64,000 nt of DNA from the NCBI GenBank assembly GCA_963931615.1, contig OZ007032.1, forward strand, positions 620,001 to 684,000, read 5' to 3'. Below, in pieces: positions 1 to 8,300 of this stretch. The stretch's first letter is position 1. Each line of letters opens with the position of its first letter. Source of the DNA: Coprenecus sp902388455. Lineage in GTDB: Bacteria; Bacteroidota; Bacteroidia; Bacteroidales; UBA932. Both the position numbers and the translations under genes were made by a program. The notes beneath the pieces were generated by a model. That model saw nothing but the letters and a program-made list of their open reading frames with translations. It ran no database searches and had not been told where the DNA came from.

Positions 1-72
1 CCGGGACGCAATCAGTTCCGTCCTCAAGGCCGCAATAAGAACAAGAAGAATAAATGGAAAAAACAGCAGTAA
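1..72 (+). CDS. C-terminal tail of an unidentified upstream protein (partial)
   Basis: The frame is open from the first base of the window to a TAA at 70-72. The 23 visible residues are rich in Asn, Gln, Lys and Arg and end in WKKQQ. Such basic, low-complexity tails are common on Bacteroidota DEAD-box RNA helicases and other RNA-binding proteins, but nothing catalytic is visible, so the family is a guess. It overlaps the start of ftsK by 19 bases in another frame, which suggests translational coupling. Confidence 0.5.
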   Translation, partial: PGRNQFRPQGRNKNKKNKWKKQQ

Positions 73-2714
73 AGGGAAAAAGCAGTAAAGGAAAGGCGAA
101 GAGTGCTTCTGCATCCGGAAACAAGAAGAAAAGTCCAGCAAAAAGACCGTCTTCTTCTAAAAATAAAAAAACTCGGAATGCATTGGCTCCGATACTGGCT
201 TTCATGCAGAATGAGGTAGTGCGCTTCGTGGCAGGGGTGATTTTTACCATCCTCTCGGTCTTTACGTTCGTGTCAATCCTGTCTTACCTGTTTACGTGGG
301 CGGAGGATCAGAGCCTGCTGTCGGACGACAATCTGTTCAGCAACATAGTTACGGCTGAAAATCTGGGAGGCAAGATAGGTTTTCTTTCGGCTAACCTCCT
401 TGTTTCAAGGTGGTTTGGCCTTGGCTCCTTTATCATTCCATTTTTCTTTGCAGGTGTCGCAGTCTATTGTTTCCGTAAAGGACGCGTGCGCCTGCTGCGT
501 CTCTTCGCCCTTTCACTGATGGGGTGTATAGTGCTGTCTACGGTTTTTTCCTTCATTTTTTCCTTTACCTCCGCGAAAGCTCTCTTCGGGGACGGCGCCG
601 GAGGTTCCTACGGCTACTATATCAATGAGTGGCTTGTCTCCATGACGGGTGTCTTCGGAGCGGCCTGTATCATAGTGTTCTTCCTGGTGCTGTGGATAAT
701 TCTTCTGAATACCAGGATTGTCAGGAAGATAACGGCATTTTTCGACTCACTCTTCGCCAAGAGGGAGGCGGCAGGGGCGCAGTCTCCGGAAGAGGATGCC
801 GGAATGACCGGGGATGACGGCCCTGACGGGGACAATGAGGAAGAGGAGGACTGGGACGAGGACGATGAAGAGGAAGAGGAGGGGGACGGGGATGAGGATG
901 AGGAAGAGAAAGAGGATGAGGATGAAACGGAGGAAAGCCCGAAACAGCCCGACGGTCCCGTCTTCGAGATAATCGAGCAGCCTATACCGGAGCCTGCGCG
1001 GTCAGAACCGCAGGCCGCAGCAGTGCAGGTTCCGCAGGTTTCCGCTCCTGCCGGTGAGTCTCCTGCTGCCGCCGCTGTAGGAACGGTGGCTGCCGCGGCG
1101 GCCGGCAATACGGCGGAGACAGTGACTCAGGATATTCCGCCTCTGCAGGTTCTCAACGGGGATACTTCGGATTATTCCGCTGTTCTTACGGACGAGCAGT
1201 GGCGCACCCGCTATGACCCCCGTCTGAGTCTGTCGACCTACCGGATGCCGGACCTGTCCCTGCTCAAGGATTACTCGGACCAGATGCACGAGGTGTCGCG
1301 GGAGGAGCTAGAGAAGAACAACCGCCGTATAGTCACGACTCTCAAGGACTACAAGATAAGTATTTCGAAGATTTCGGCGAGGGTCGGTCCGACCGTTACG
1401 CTGTATGAGGTGGTTCCCGCTCCCGGAGTGCGCGTGGCCCAGATCATGAGGCTGGAGGACGATATCGCCCGTTCGCTGGCGGCCCGCGGAGTGAGGGTGG
1501 TGACCCTGGCCGGAACCAACGCCATCGGCATAGAGGTGGCCAACGAGAAGCCCAGCATCGTGTCCATGAAGTCGATTATGGAGGACCCGAAGTTCAATGC
1601 GGCCAAGTACGACCTGCCGGTGGTGATCGGACGGACGATATCGAACGAGGCCATGTCCTTCGACCTGGCCAAGATGCCCCACCTGCTGGTGGCCGGAGCT
1701 ACCGGTCAGGGTAAGTCGGTGGGTCTGAACGCTATTATCACTTCCTTGCTGTATAAGAAGCACCCTTCTGAACTCAAGTTCGTGCTGGTGGACCCGAAGA
1801 AGGTAGAGCTCTCGCTGTACTCGCCTCTGGAGAAACACTATCTGGCCAAGCTCCCGGATGCGGAGGAGGCCATCATCACCGACACCAAGCGGGTGGTCTA
1901 CACCCTCCGTTCGCTGTGCAAGCTGATGGACCACCGCTACGACCTGCTCAAGGCCGCTTCGGTCCGCAACGTCAAGGAGTACAACGAGAAGTTCCTTTCC
2001 CGCAAGCTCAACCCCTACAAGGGACACGAGTACATGCCGTATATCGTGGTGATTATCGACGAGTTCGCGGACCTGCTGATGACGGCCGGCCGCGAGATAG
2101 AGGAGCCCATAGCCCGTCTGGCCCAGCTGGCCCGTGCTATCGGCATACATCTGGTCATCGCCACCCAGAGACCTACGACCAATATCATCACCGGTACCAT
2201 CAAGGCCAACTTCCCGGCCCGCATCGCATTCCGCGTGATGTCCAGCATCGACTCCAAGACGATTCTGGACCAGACTGGAGCCAACCAGCTGGTGGGACGG
2301 GGCGACATGCTGATATCCACCGGCAGCAGCGAGCCTGTCAGGGTGCAGTGCGCCTTCATAGACACTCCGGAGGTGGAGAATATCGCGACATTCATATCCT
2401 CCCAGGCAGGTTTCGGCGGAGCCTATCTGCTGCCCGAGTGCGAGATGGAGGACGGGGAGGACGGACCTGTCAAGAAACTCTCCGGCGGAGCCAGGGACGA
2501 TCTGTTCAAGGAGGCCGCCCGTCTGATCGTGAGGGAGCAGCAGGGCTCCACCTCGCTCATACAGCGTAAGATGAACCTGGGCTACAACCGTGCCGGACGT
2601 ATCATGGACCAGCTCGAGGATGCCGGTATCGTCGGTCCCTCGGAGGGCAGCAAGCCCCGCCAGGTGAGGATTACCAGTCTGGAGTCGCTGGATGAACTGT
2701 TGTCTACTTTATGA
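54..2714 (+). CDS. ftsK: DNA translocase FtsK
   Basis: Septal DNA pump that moves chromosome termini through the closing division septum. The protein is 886 residues. A Lys/Ser-rich N-terminus is followed by hydrophobic membrane segments between about residues 45 and 225, then a very acidic linker (about 242-297, almost all Asp/Glu/Gly), then the RecA-like motor. Walker A GATGQGKS lies near residue 547 and Walker B VVIIDEFAD near 664. The C-terminal winged-helix gamma domain (about 815-875) normally reads the polarity sequence KOPS. The start is the first in-frame ATG and lies inside the tail of the preceding gene. The stop overlaps the next gene's ATG (ATGA), so the two are probably one operon. 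Length and architecture are normal for the family. Confidence 0.97.
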   Translation: MEKTAVKGKSSKGKAKSASASGNKKKSPAKRPSSSKNKKTRNALAPILAFMQNEVVRFVAGVIFTILSVFTFVSILSYLFTWAEDQSLLSDDNLFSNIVTAENLGGKIGFLSANLLVSRWFGLGSFIIPFFFAGVAVYCFRKGRVRLLRLFALSLMGCIVLSTVFSFIFSFTSAKALFGDGAGGSYGYYINEWLVSMTGVFGAACIIVFFLVLWIILLNTRIVRKITAFFDSLFAKREAAGAQSPEEDAGMTGDDGPDGDNEEEEDWDEDDEEEEEGDGDEDEEEKEDEDETEESPKQPDGPVFEIIEQPIPEPARSEPQAAAVQVPQVSAPAGESPAAAAVGTVAAAAAGNTAETVTQDIPPLQVLNGDTSDYSAVLTDEQWRTRYDPRLSLSTYRMPDLSLLKDYSDQMHEVSREELEKNNRRIVTTLKDYKISISKISARVGPTVTLYEVVPAPGVRVAQIMRLEDDIARSLAARGVRVVTLAGTNAIGIEVANEKPSIVSMKSIMEDPKFNAAKYDLPVVIGRTISNEAMSFDLAKMPHLLVAGATGQGKSVGLNAIITSLLYKKHPSELKFVLVDPKKVELSLYSPLEKHYLAKLPDAEEAIITDTKRVVYTLRSLCKLMDHRYDLLKAASVRNVKEYNEKFLSRKLNPYKGHEYMPYIVVIIDEFADLLMTAGREIEEPIARLAQLARAIGIHLVIATQRPTTNIITGTIKANFPARIAFRVMSSIDSKTILDQTGANQLVGRGDMLISTGSSEPVRVQCAFIDTPEVENIATFISSQAGFGGAYLLPECEMEDGEDGPVKKLSGGARDDLFKEAARLIVREQQGSTSLIQRKMNLGYNRAGRIMDQLEDAGIVGPSEGSKPRQVRITSLESLDELLSTL

Positions 2715-3433
2715 CGTTTTCTAGAAAAATGAGAAATTTTAAAAATTATTCCTTTTATATAATTGCGGCCTTATTCTGCTCCTGTCTTCTACTGCAGGTG
2801 CAGGGCGTCTCGGCCCAGGCTTCCGCCGGCCGTGTTCCTCAGCCCAAGGAACTGCTCGGTCAGATGAGGCAGGCGCTTGACGCTCTGGGGGCGGCTGAGT
2901 TCGGCTTCGAGTTCCGGGCCGTCAGCCGGAGCGGAGAACTGCTGGGCGAGGAGACAGGGACATTTATGGCTCAGGGCGAGAGTTTCCGTCTCGAAGGGTC
3001 GGTGCTTACTGTGTATTGCGATGGAGTGACCAAGTGGATTTACGACGAGGGGGCGCAGGAGATAACGGTATTTCCTCATGATACAGCGTCCACTGATCCG
3101 GCAGAGAATCCGTTTGCAGTCCTGCGCAGGGCGGATCCGGGCGACTATACCTTCCGCGGTGCCGTACGCAGGGTGAATGGGCCTGACGGCCAGGCTGCCT
3201 GGCTGCTGGTAATGGCCTCGAAGGACCGGAACGCCGCCTATACATTGATCGAGTTTACGGTCTCGCAGCGGACGCTGCTGCCCGTGAAGATAGTGTATGA
3301 GAGCCGGAACGGGGACAGATATGACCTGAGTGTCCTGTCAGTCAAGGGACTGGGAGAGTTGCCCGGGACAGAGTTCACTGCTCCGGAAAGTCTGATGGAG
3401 GATCCGGACATCTACATTACGGATCTGCGTTAG
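2711..3433 (+). CDS. lolA: LolA-like outer-membrane lipoprotein carrier
   Basis: Predicted periplasmic protein of 240 residues that would ferry lipoproteins from the inner to the outer membrane. The N-terminus has a hydrophobic signal segment (about residues 13-35) ending near VSAQA. The rest has the half-barrel pattern of LolA-type proteins: alternating strands, a YDEGAQEITVF segment and a C-terminal region following LPVKIVYESRNGD. Its ATG overlaps the ftsK stop; a second ATG at 2729 would give a shorter, more typical signal peptide. The ftsK-lolA arrangement is common in Bacteroidota and supports the call. The assignment rests on fold pattern and position, not on a catalytic motif. Confidence 0.8.
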   Translation: MTFSRKMRNFKNYSFYIIAALFCSCLLLQVQGVSAQASAGRVPQPKELLGQMRQALDALGAAEFGFEFRAVSRSGELLGEETGTFMAQGESFRLEGSVLTVYCDGVTKWIYDEGAQEITVFPHDTASTDPAENPFAVLRRADPGDYTFRGAVRRVNGPDGQAAWLLVMASKDRNAAYTLIEFTVSQRTLLPVKIVYESRNGDRYDLSVLSVKGLGELPGTEFTAPESLMEDPDIYITDLR

Positions 3434-3438
3434 TCCCG

Positions 3439-4065
3439 TTACCTGAGTTCCTGGAGCAGTCCTGCGCTGTGGAGTACTTCCCGGATGGAAGGGAAGGTCT
3501 GTTCAGCGTAGCCGGGCAGTTCTGCAGCGGAGACCCATGCTGTCTGCGTTATGCCTTCCTCGGTCTGGGGCTTGGTAGAGCAGGGCTGAGTGAGTCTCAT
3601 CGCATACCAGTGGGTGTGCTTGAGCACGAACTGGCCGTCTCTGTGATAAGTGTGGTCGGTCACGCAGATGAGCCGGCCTTCCTCGGGAGCCGGGATGCCG
3701 GTTTCCTCCATGACTTCGCGGACGGCTGTCTGAGCCACGTCCTCTCCTTTCTCCCTCTTGCCCTTGGGCAGGTCCCAGATGCCGTTGCGCAGGATCAGCA
3801 GATACTGCCCGTTCATGTCGCGGACAAGGCCTCCGGCTGCGTCCACTTCCGTGAAGCGGGTGCGCAGGCGGTTGTAGGTGCCCTCGATGTCGGAGCACAG
3901 AATGTACAGGCGGGAGATGTTCTCGTTGGTGTTTATGGTCCGAACGGCCTCTGTGAGAGCTTCTTCGCCGTTGTCCACCATTATGACTGCCCCGGGATCC
4001 TCGTCTCCGGGTCGGTCCTCACCGCATAGGATGAGGGACCGCGAATTGAAGAAAATCGTTTTCAT
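3439..4065 (-). CDS. Nudix hydrolase
   Basis: A 208-residue hydrolase of nucleoside diphosphate-linked compounds. The Nudix box is complete at residues 102-124, matching GX5EX7REUXEEXGU (G102, E108, R116-E117, E120-E121, G123). About 80 residues precede the Nudix fold and contain no recognised domain. The substrate cannot be told from the sequence. It is convergent with lolA, with only five bases between the stops, and its start region overlaps the promoter of the divergent rubredoxin gene. Confidence 0.9.
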   Translation of the reverse strand: MKTIFFNSRSLILCGEDRPGDEDPGAVIMVDNGEEALTEAVRTINTNENISRLYILCSDIEGTYNRLRTRFTEVDAAGGLVRDMNGQYLLILRNGIWDLPKGKREKGEDVAQTAVREVMEETGIPAPEEGRLICVTDHTYHRDGQFVLKHTHWYAMRLTQPCSTKPQTEEGITQTAWVSAAELPGYAEQTFPSIREVLHSAGLLQELR

Positions 4066-4066
4066 G

Positions 4067-4098
4067 TTGCGAATTTAAAAATAAAAAAAGTACCTTAG
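4067..4098 (+). promoter_or_regulatory. Bacteroidota-type promoter of the rubredoxin gene
   Basis: TTG at 4067-4069 is followed after 21 bases by TACCTTAG at 4091-4098, close to the TAnnTTTG minus-7 consensus. The rubredoxin ATG is 36 bases further on. Confidence 0.6.
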
Positions 4099-4133
4099 CA
4101 TTCCGGAATACATTTAATTTAAAATTTTACAGA

Positions 4134-4295
4134 ATGAAAAAGTACGAATGCACAGTGTGCCATTGGGTCTATGACCCTGCAACAGGAGATCCTGACAACG
4201 GAATAGCTCCCGGAACAGCATTTGAGGACCTTCCCGCTGACTGGGTATGCCCTCTTTGCGGAGTAGGAAAGGAAGACTTCGAGCCGGTAGACTAA
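4134..4295 (+). CDS. Rubredoxin
   Basis: A 53-residue cytoplasmic electron carrier with a single iron bound by four cysteines. Both canonical knuckles are present: C-T-V-C-H at residues 6-10 and C-P-L-C-G at 39-43, with the aromatic residues usual for the fold (Y4, W11, Y13, W37). Length is exactly typical. It is monocistronic, with its own promoter and a strong terminator. In anaerobes such proteins feed electrons to peroxide- and oxygen-detoxifying enzymes; the partner here is not visible. Confidence 0.97.
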   Translation: MKKYECTVCHWVYDPATGDPDNGIAPGTAFEDLPADWVCPLCGVGKEDFEPVD

Positions 4296-4316
4296 TTGTC
4301 TGTACTACTTTGAAAT

Positions 4317-4351
4317 AAAGGGACGTACCGTTTTGACGGGCGTCCCTTTTT
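4317..4351 (+). terminator. Rho-independent terminator after rubredoxin
   Basis: The arms AAAGGGACG (4317-4325) and CGTCCCTTT (4341-4349) are perfect complements, and the second runs into a T tract. Confidence 0.88.
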
Positions 4352-4379
4352 CATAGCAGGCAAGAAACTGTCGGAAAAA

Positions 4380-4410
4380 TTGGCAAAATCCGGGTAATTG
4401 AGTATTTTTG
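4380..4410 (+). promoter_or_regulatory. Bacteroidota-type promoter of enolase
   Basis: TTG (4380-4382) and TATTTTTG (4403-4410) are separated by 20 bases. Transcription would start near 4417, leaving a leader of about 35 bases before the enolase ATG at 4452. This argues against the longer in-frame ATG at 4398, which lies inside the promoter. Confidence 0.7.
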
Positions 4411-4451
4411 CGCCCGAATTCAAGAAGGTTTTAATTAAATACAGACGTATT

Positions 4452-5732
4452 ATGAAAATTAAAAGTATTCACGGCCGCGAGATTCTGGATTCACGCGGCA
4501 ATCCTACAGTTGAAGTCGAAGTAGTACTTGAGTCCGGTGTACGCGGACGCGCATCTGTTCCCTCAGGAGCATCTACAGGTGAGCATGAGGCTCTCGAGCT
4601 CCGCGACGGTGACAAGAAGCGTTACGGCGGCAAGGGCGTGCTGAAGGCAGTAGAGAATATCAACAACGTCATCGCTCCCGCCCTCATCGGCTGGTCAGTT
4701 CTCGAGCAGCGTGCCATCGACCACAAGATGCTTGCCCTGGACGGCACCAAGACCAAATCCAACCTCGGAGCCAACGCCATCCTCGGCGTATCCCTCGCTG
4801 TGGCTCATGCAGCAGCAGCTTATCTGCACATGCCTCTCTACCGCTATATCGGTGGAACCAACACATATGTAATGCCTGTTCCGATGATGAACATCATCAA
4901 CGGCGGCTCTCACTCCGACGCTCCCATCGCATTCCAGGAGTTCATGATCCGTCCCGTAGGCGCTCCCTCTTTCCGTGAGGGCCTGCGTATGGGCGCTGAG
5001 GTCTTCCACGCACTGAAGAAGGTGCTCCACGACCGCGGACTCAGCACCGCAGTAGGTGACGAGGGCGGTTTCGCTCCCGCACTCAACGGCACCGAGGACG
5101 CTATCGAGTCCATCCTCGCAGCCATCAAGGCAGCAGGTTACGAGCCCGGCAAGGACGTGAAGATCGGTATGGACTGCGCATCCTCCGAGTTCTACAAGGA
5201 CGGTGTGTATGACTACACCATCTTCGAGGGTGACAAGGGTGTCAAGAGGACTTCCGACGAGCAGGTTGACTACCTCGAGAGCCTGATCAACAAGTATCCC
5301 ATCGACTCTATCGAGGACGGTATGAGCGAGAACGACTGGGAAGGCTGGAAGAAGCTGACCGACCGTATCGGCTCCCGCTGCCAGCTCGTGGGTGACGACC
5401 TCTTCGTAACCAACGTTGAGTTCCTGGCCAAGGGTATAGAGAAGGGCTGCGCCAACTCCATCCTCATCAAGGTCAACCAGATCGGCTCCCTCAGCGAGAC
5501 CCTCGACGCTATCGAGATGGCTCACCGTCACGGCTACACCACAGTGACCTCGCACCGCTCCGGCGAGACCGAGGACGCCACCATCGCCGACATCGCAGTG
5601 GCCACCAACAGCGGTCAGATCAAGACCGGCTCCCTCAGCCGCTCCGACCGTATGGCCAAGTACAACCAGCTCCTCCGCATCGAGGAAGAGCTCGGCGACC
5701 TCGCAGTTTACGGCTACAGGCGCATCAAATAA
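4452..5732 (+). CDS. eno: Enolase (phosphopyruvate hydratase)
   Basis: Glycolytic enzyme converting 2-phosphoglycerate to phosphoenolpyruvate, 426 residues from this start. The family start (KIKSIHGREILDSRGNPT), GASTGEHEALELRDGD, the SHRSGETED loop and the C-terminal IKTGSLSRSDR segment are all present. The upstream in-frame ATG at 4398 would add 18 residues not found in the family and overlaps the promoter, so 4452 is preferred. Codon use is strongly biased, as expected of a highly expressed gene. A strong terminator follows. Confidence 0.98.
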   Translation: MKIKSIHGREILDSRGNPTVEVEVVLESGVRGRASVPSGASTGEHEALELRDGDKKRYGGKGVLKAVENINNVIAPALIGWSVLEQRAIDHKMLALDGTKTKSNLGANAILGVSLAVAHAAAAYLHMPLYRYIGGTNTYVMPVPMMNIINGGSHSDAPIAFQEFMIRPVGAPSFREGLRMGAEVFHALKKVLHDRGLSTAVGDEGGFAPALNGTEDAIESILAAIKAAGYEPGKDVKIGMDCASSEFYKDGVYDYTIFEGDKGVKRTSDEQVDYLESLINKYPIDSIEDGMSENDWEGWKKLTDRIGSRCQLVGDDLFVTNVEFLAKGIEKGCANSILIKVNQIGSLSETLDAIEMAHRHGYTTVTSHRSGETEDATIADIAVATNSGQIKTGSLSRSDRMAKYNQLLRIEEELGDLAVYGYRRIK

Positions 5733-5757
5733 CAACGCGCATCACATACACGTCAGA

Positions 5758-5788
5758 AGCCGGTCCGTTTTGCGGGCCGGCTTTTTTT
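5758..5788 (+). terminator. Rho-independent terminator after enolase
   Basis: A ten-base-pair stem (5758-5767 with 5773-5782, one G-T pair) is followed by seven T residues. Confidence 0.9.
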
Positions 5789-5789
5789 G

Positions 5790-6291
5790 CCTCCGGACAG
5801 ACTGGCTGCGGCTGCGGGTCAGGCTGAATTTGTTCTGCAGCGGCAGTATATTGCGTGATTTGCTGCCGTTGTGGAATACAATCATCGGTACATTCATCCC
5901 TGCCGTCATATCAGCCGGTAATCATGAAACATCGGCACGCATGTTGTTTGTAAACAACTGATAATCAATCAGATGATGTTTTGCTTGGTGCTTTCAATCG
6001 GTTTCAGAAAGGACTGAAGGCACCAATGGTTGCTCTTGCTGCTTGATTATCAAGATGTTACAAGATGAGGGCGTGCCAGCATTTCAGCTCATGCGGACAG
6101 CCGGAATACTGAAAGCCTGAGCCTGTCGTAAACTCCGGTGGATTCCGCTTAGGCCGCAATTTTCGTACTCCTGCTGGAAGGGCAGATAATCGCCATCTCG
6201 GTTGTGCAGTCTGAGAAGGTTGTGAAATCACTCTTTCGGAAGGATTCGCCATTACCCGTTATTCTTTACTCCTTCACATCTTGACAAATAC
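5790..6291 (+). other. About 500 bases without a supportable gene
   Basis: Short open frames occur on both strands (for example 6058-6252 minus), but none has a recognisable product, start signal or domain. Around 5840-5875 there is an imperfect inverted repeat of CAGCGGCAG against CTGCCGTTG. The stretch may be eroded coding sequence. Confidence 0.4.
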
Positions 6292-6323
6292 TTTGAAAGA
6301 ATTCACATCTTTTAGTAACTTTG
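6292..6323 (+). promoter_or_regulatory. Bacteroidota-type promoter of the LytS/LytTR operon
   Basis: TTTG (6292-6295), 20 bases, then TAACTTTG (6316-6323): both boxes and the spacing match the consensus. The ATG at 6363 follows after about 40 bases. Confidence 0.85.
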
Positions 6324-6362
6324 TAATGTACAAATCTGCATTTGCAAGGAACAACGAAAACA

Positions 6363-7394
6363 ATGGCCTCCAACAGAGCATCCTCCCGAATCATCTCCCT
6401 AAAACGTATCTTGTCATATACGTTGCTGGTAGAGCTGTACAATGTGACAGTGATTCTGCTCGATGCGGCCCTGCATTCCGATTCTCCCCTGAAAGGGCTG
6501 GGTTTCAGGACAGCAGCCGGCATGTTCATTCAAACAATAATACCGGACGTCATTATAATACTAGCGGTATTCCTCATTGTATTCTATATCACACGCCGCT
6601 CCGAATGGCTGCTGCGGCATACGTTCCTAAAAGTCGCTTCCGATGTGATACTTTCAGTCGCTACTGCATTCGCAGTATACAGGCTGTTCTATATCGTTGT
6701 CCTGTGGCGCTCACCTGGGATGAAACTGAACTGGAACGAAGCATTCATGAACGTGACCCTGATACTGCTTATAGTGGAGATTATATATTACGCACACAAC
6801 TACAGAGACACTGTGAAAAAAGTGGAGCTGGCACGTCGGGAGACCCTGCAGTACAAATACAACGTTCTCAAGTCCCAGGTCAACCCGCACTTTCTGTTCA
6901 ACTCATTGAATATCCTGTCATCCTTGATTGACGAGGACATCCACAAATCCCACATGTTCATAGATGCGTTCTCGGAACTGTACCGGTATATAATGGAGCA
7001 GCAGGACAAGCAGGAAGTAGATGTGAAGGAGGAGATAGAATGCATGCAGTCGTTCATATCCATTCTGAAAATGAGGCATATGAATCAATTTGACGTCAAA
7101 GTGACAGGCATGGACAACATACACGGACACAAATTGATACCTATGACCCTGCAGCCGTTGATAGAGAACATTACAAAGCACAATATCATCTCTACGAAAT
7201 ATCCCATGAAAGCGGAAATCAGGATTATGAGCGACAGTATAGAGATAGTGAACCCTGTAAGAAAGCGCGACCGCTCTTCCGGCAATGGGATAGGGCTCAG
7301 ACTTGTTTCCGAACAGTATAGAATGTACGGGAAAAAGGTAACGATCAATGACACCGGGGATAGTTTCTCGGTCAGAATACCATATCTGCAATGA
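6363..7394 (+). CDS. LytS-family sensor histidine kinase
   Basis: Membrane sensor kinase, 343 residues from the ATG at 6363; a TTG seven codons upstream is possible but less likely. Four hydrophobic segments in the first 150 residues form the sensor region, followed by a short coiled segment. The His_kinase (PF06580) block contains the phospho-accepting histidine in QVNPHFLFNSLN and a GHKL ATPase domain with LIENITKHN and GNGIGL. It has no periplasmic sensor domain, so the signal is probably membrane-related. The stop overlaps the ATG of the response regulator (ATGA). Confidence 0.92.
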   Translation: MASNRASSRIISLKRILSYTLLVELYNVTVILLDAALHSDSPLKGLGFRTAAGMFIQTIIPDVIIILAVFLIVFYITRRSEWLLRHTFLKVASDVILSVATAFAVYRLFYIVVLWRSPGMKLNWNEAFMNVTLILLIVEIIYYAHNYRDTVKKVELARRETLQYKYNVLKSQVNPHFLFNSLNILSSLIDEDIHKSHMFIDAFSELYRYIMEQQDKQEVDVKEEIECMQSFISILKMRHMNQFDVKVTGMDNIHGHKLIPMTLQPLIENITKHNIISTKYPMKAEIRIMSDSIEIVNPVRKRDRSSGNGIGLRLVSEQYRMYGKKVTINDTGDSFSVRIPYLQ

Positions 7395-8191
7395 TAAAGT
7401 ACGCTGTTATAGAAAACGAATACTACGCCGCGAAGCAACTGATTAAGCTCGTGGCCTCGGTACGCCCCGACTACAGGTTATGCTTCTGCGCCGAATCGGT
7501 GGAGGATACCGTAGAGCTGCTGCACTCATCTACGGATCTGGACCTTATTTTCATGGATGTCGAACTTGTCGACGGAGACTGTTTCGATATCCTCAGAAAG
7601 GTCAGGATAGACATTCCGGTCATTTTCACTACAGCCTACAGTGACTTCGCCATCAAGGCATTCAGGATGTATTGCATTGACTATATCCTGAAACCGCTGA
7701 CAGAAGTGAAAATCAAGAATGCGCTGGACAGATTCGACTACTATCTCAACAAGATGCATTCCGATGGCGCATCCACCCTACGTGAATATATCCGCGAAAT
7801 GGAGACGCCGGGAACATGCAAAGCCGGCAGCAAGCCCAAAAGCAGGATACTGATCAGCGAGGGCGACAAGTATTTCCACATCCCGGTAGAGGACATCGCC
7901 ACGGTAGAGACTGAAGACAAATACGTTTTCGTCCATACTTTCAACGGCCGGAAGCATATTACGGACTATCCCAATCTGAACCTGGCAGAAGAAGACCTAG
8001 CTGGAGACACATTCTTCAGGATATCACGTAATCAGATCATCAGCATCGGAGCCATCTCATCCGTCAGGAAATATTTTAAAGGGCGGCTGAAAATCTCGGT
8101 AAAATACCATGATACCGCCTTTGATACCATTGTCAGCTCTGCCCGCAGAGATGCCTTCCTATCCTGGCTGGGAGGCGGAAAAACCGGTTGA
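7391..8191 (+). CDS. LytTR-family response regulator
   Basis: Cognate regulator of the preceding kinase, 266 residues. The N-terminal receiver domain has the phospho-acceptor D56 in FMDVE and the conserved lysine in YILKPL. The C-terminal LytTR DNA-binding domain (about 150-260) contains the typical ETEDKYVFVHT and FFRISRNQIIS segments. LytTR regulators bind paired direct repeats; the target is unknown, but the lipoprotein gene immediately downstream is a natural candidate. Confidence 0.93.
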   Translation: MIKYAVIENEYYAAKQLIKLVASVRPDYRLCFCAESVEDTVELLHSSTDLDLIFMDVELVDGDCFDILRKVRIDIPVIFTTAYSDFAIKAFRMYCIDYILKPLTEVKIKNALDRFDYYLNKMHSDGASTLREYIREMETPGTCKAGSKPKSRILISEGDKYFHIPVEDIATVETEDKYVFVHTFNGRKHITDYPNLNLAEEDLAGDTFFRISRNQIISIGAISSVRKYFKGRLKISVKYHDTAFDTIVSSARRDAFLSWLGGGKTG

Positions 8192-8267
8192 CTCACCCCA
8201 TGTCCGTCATGAGTATGAAATAATCCGCCTTTGTCTCTTTTTTATTCCATACTGCAGGATGTATTCT

Positions 8268-8275
8268 TACCTTTG
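8268..8275 (+). promoter_or_regulatory. Minus-7 box of the Big2 lipoprotein gene
   Basis: TACCTTTG matches the Bacteroidota minus-7 consensus and lies 26 bases before the preferred ATG at 8301. No good minus-33 box is seen at the usual distance, so this promoter may need an activator. Confidence 0.4.
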
Positions 8276-8300
8276 TAAAGAACTTACAAAAATCATTTTT

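Noticed and set aside
4398..4451. N-terminal extension of enolase
   Set aside because: Overlaps the promoter boxes and adds residues absent from the family.
4695..5735. 346-codon frame antisense to enolase
   Set aside because: Shadow of a highly biased gene; no protein family recognised.
5770..5961. 63-codon frame starting inside the enolase terminator
   Set aside because: Begins in the terminator hairpin and has no coding character.
6058..6252. 64-codon minus-strand frame in the gap after enolase
   Set aside because: No start signal, no recognised product; could be eroded sequence but nothing supports a gene.
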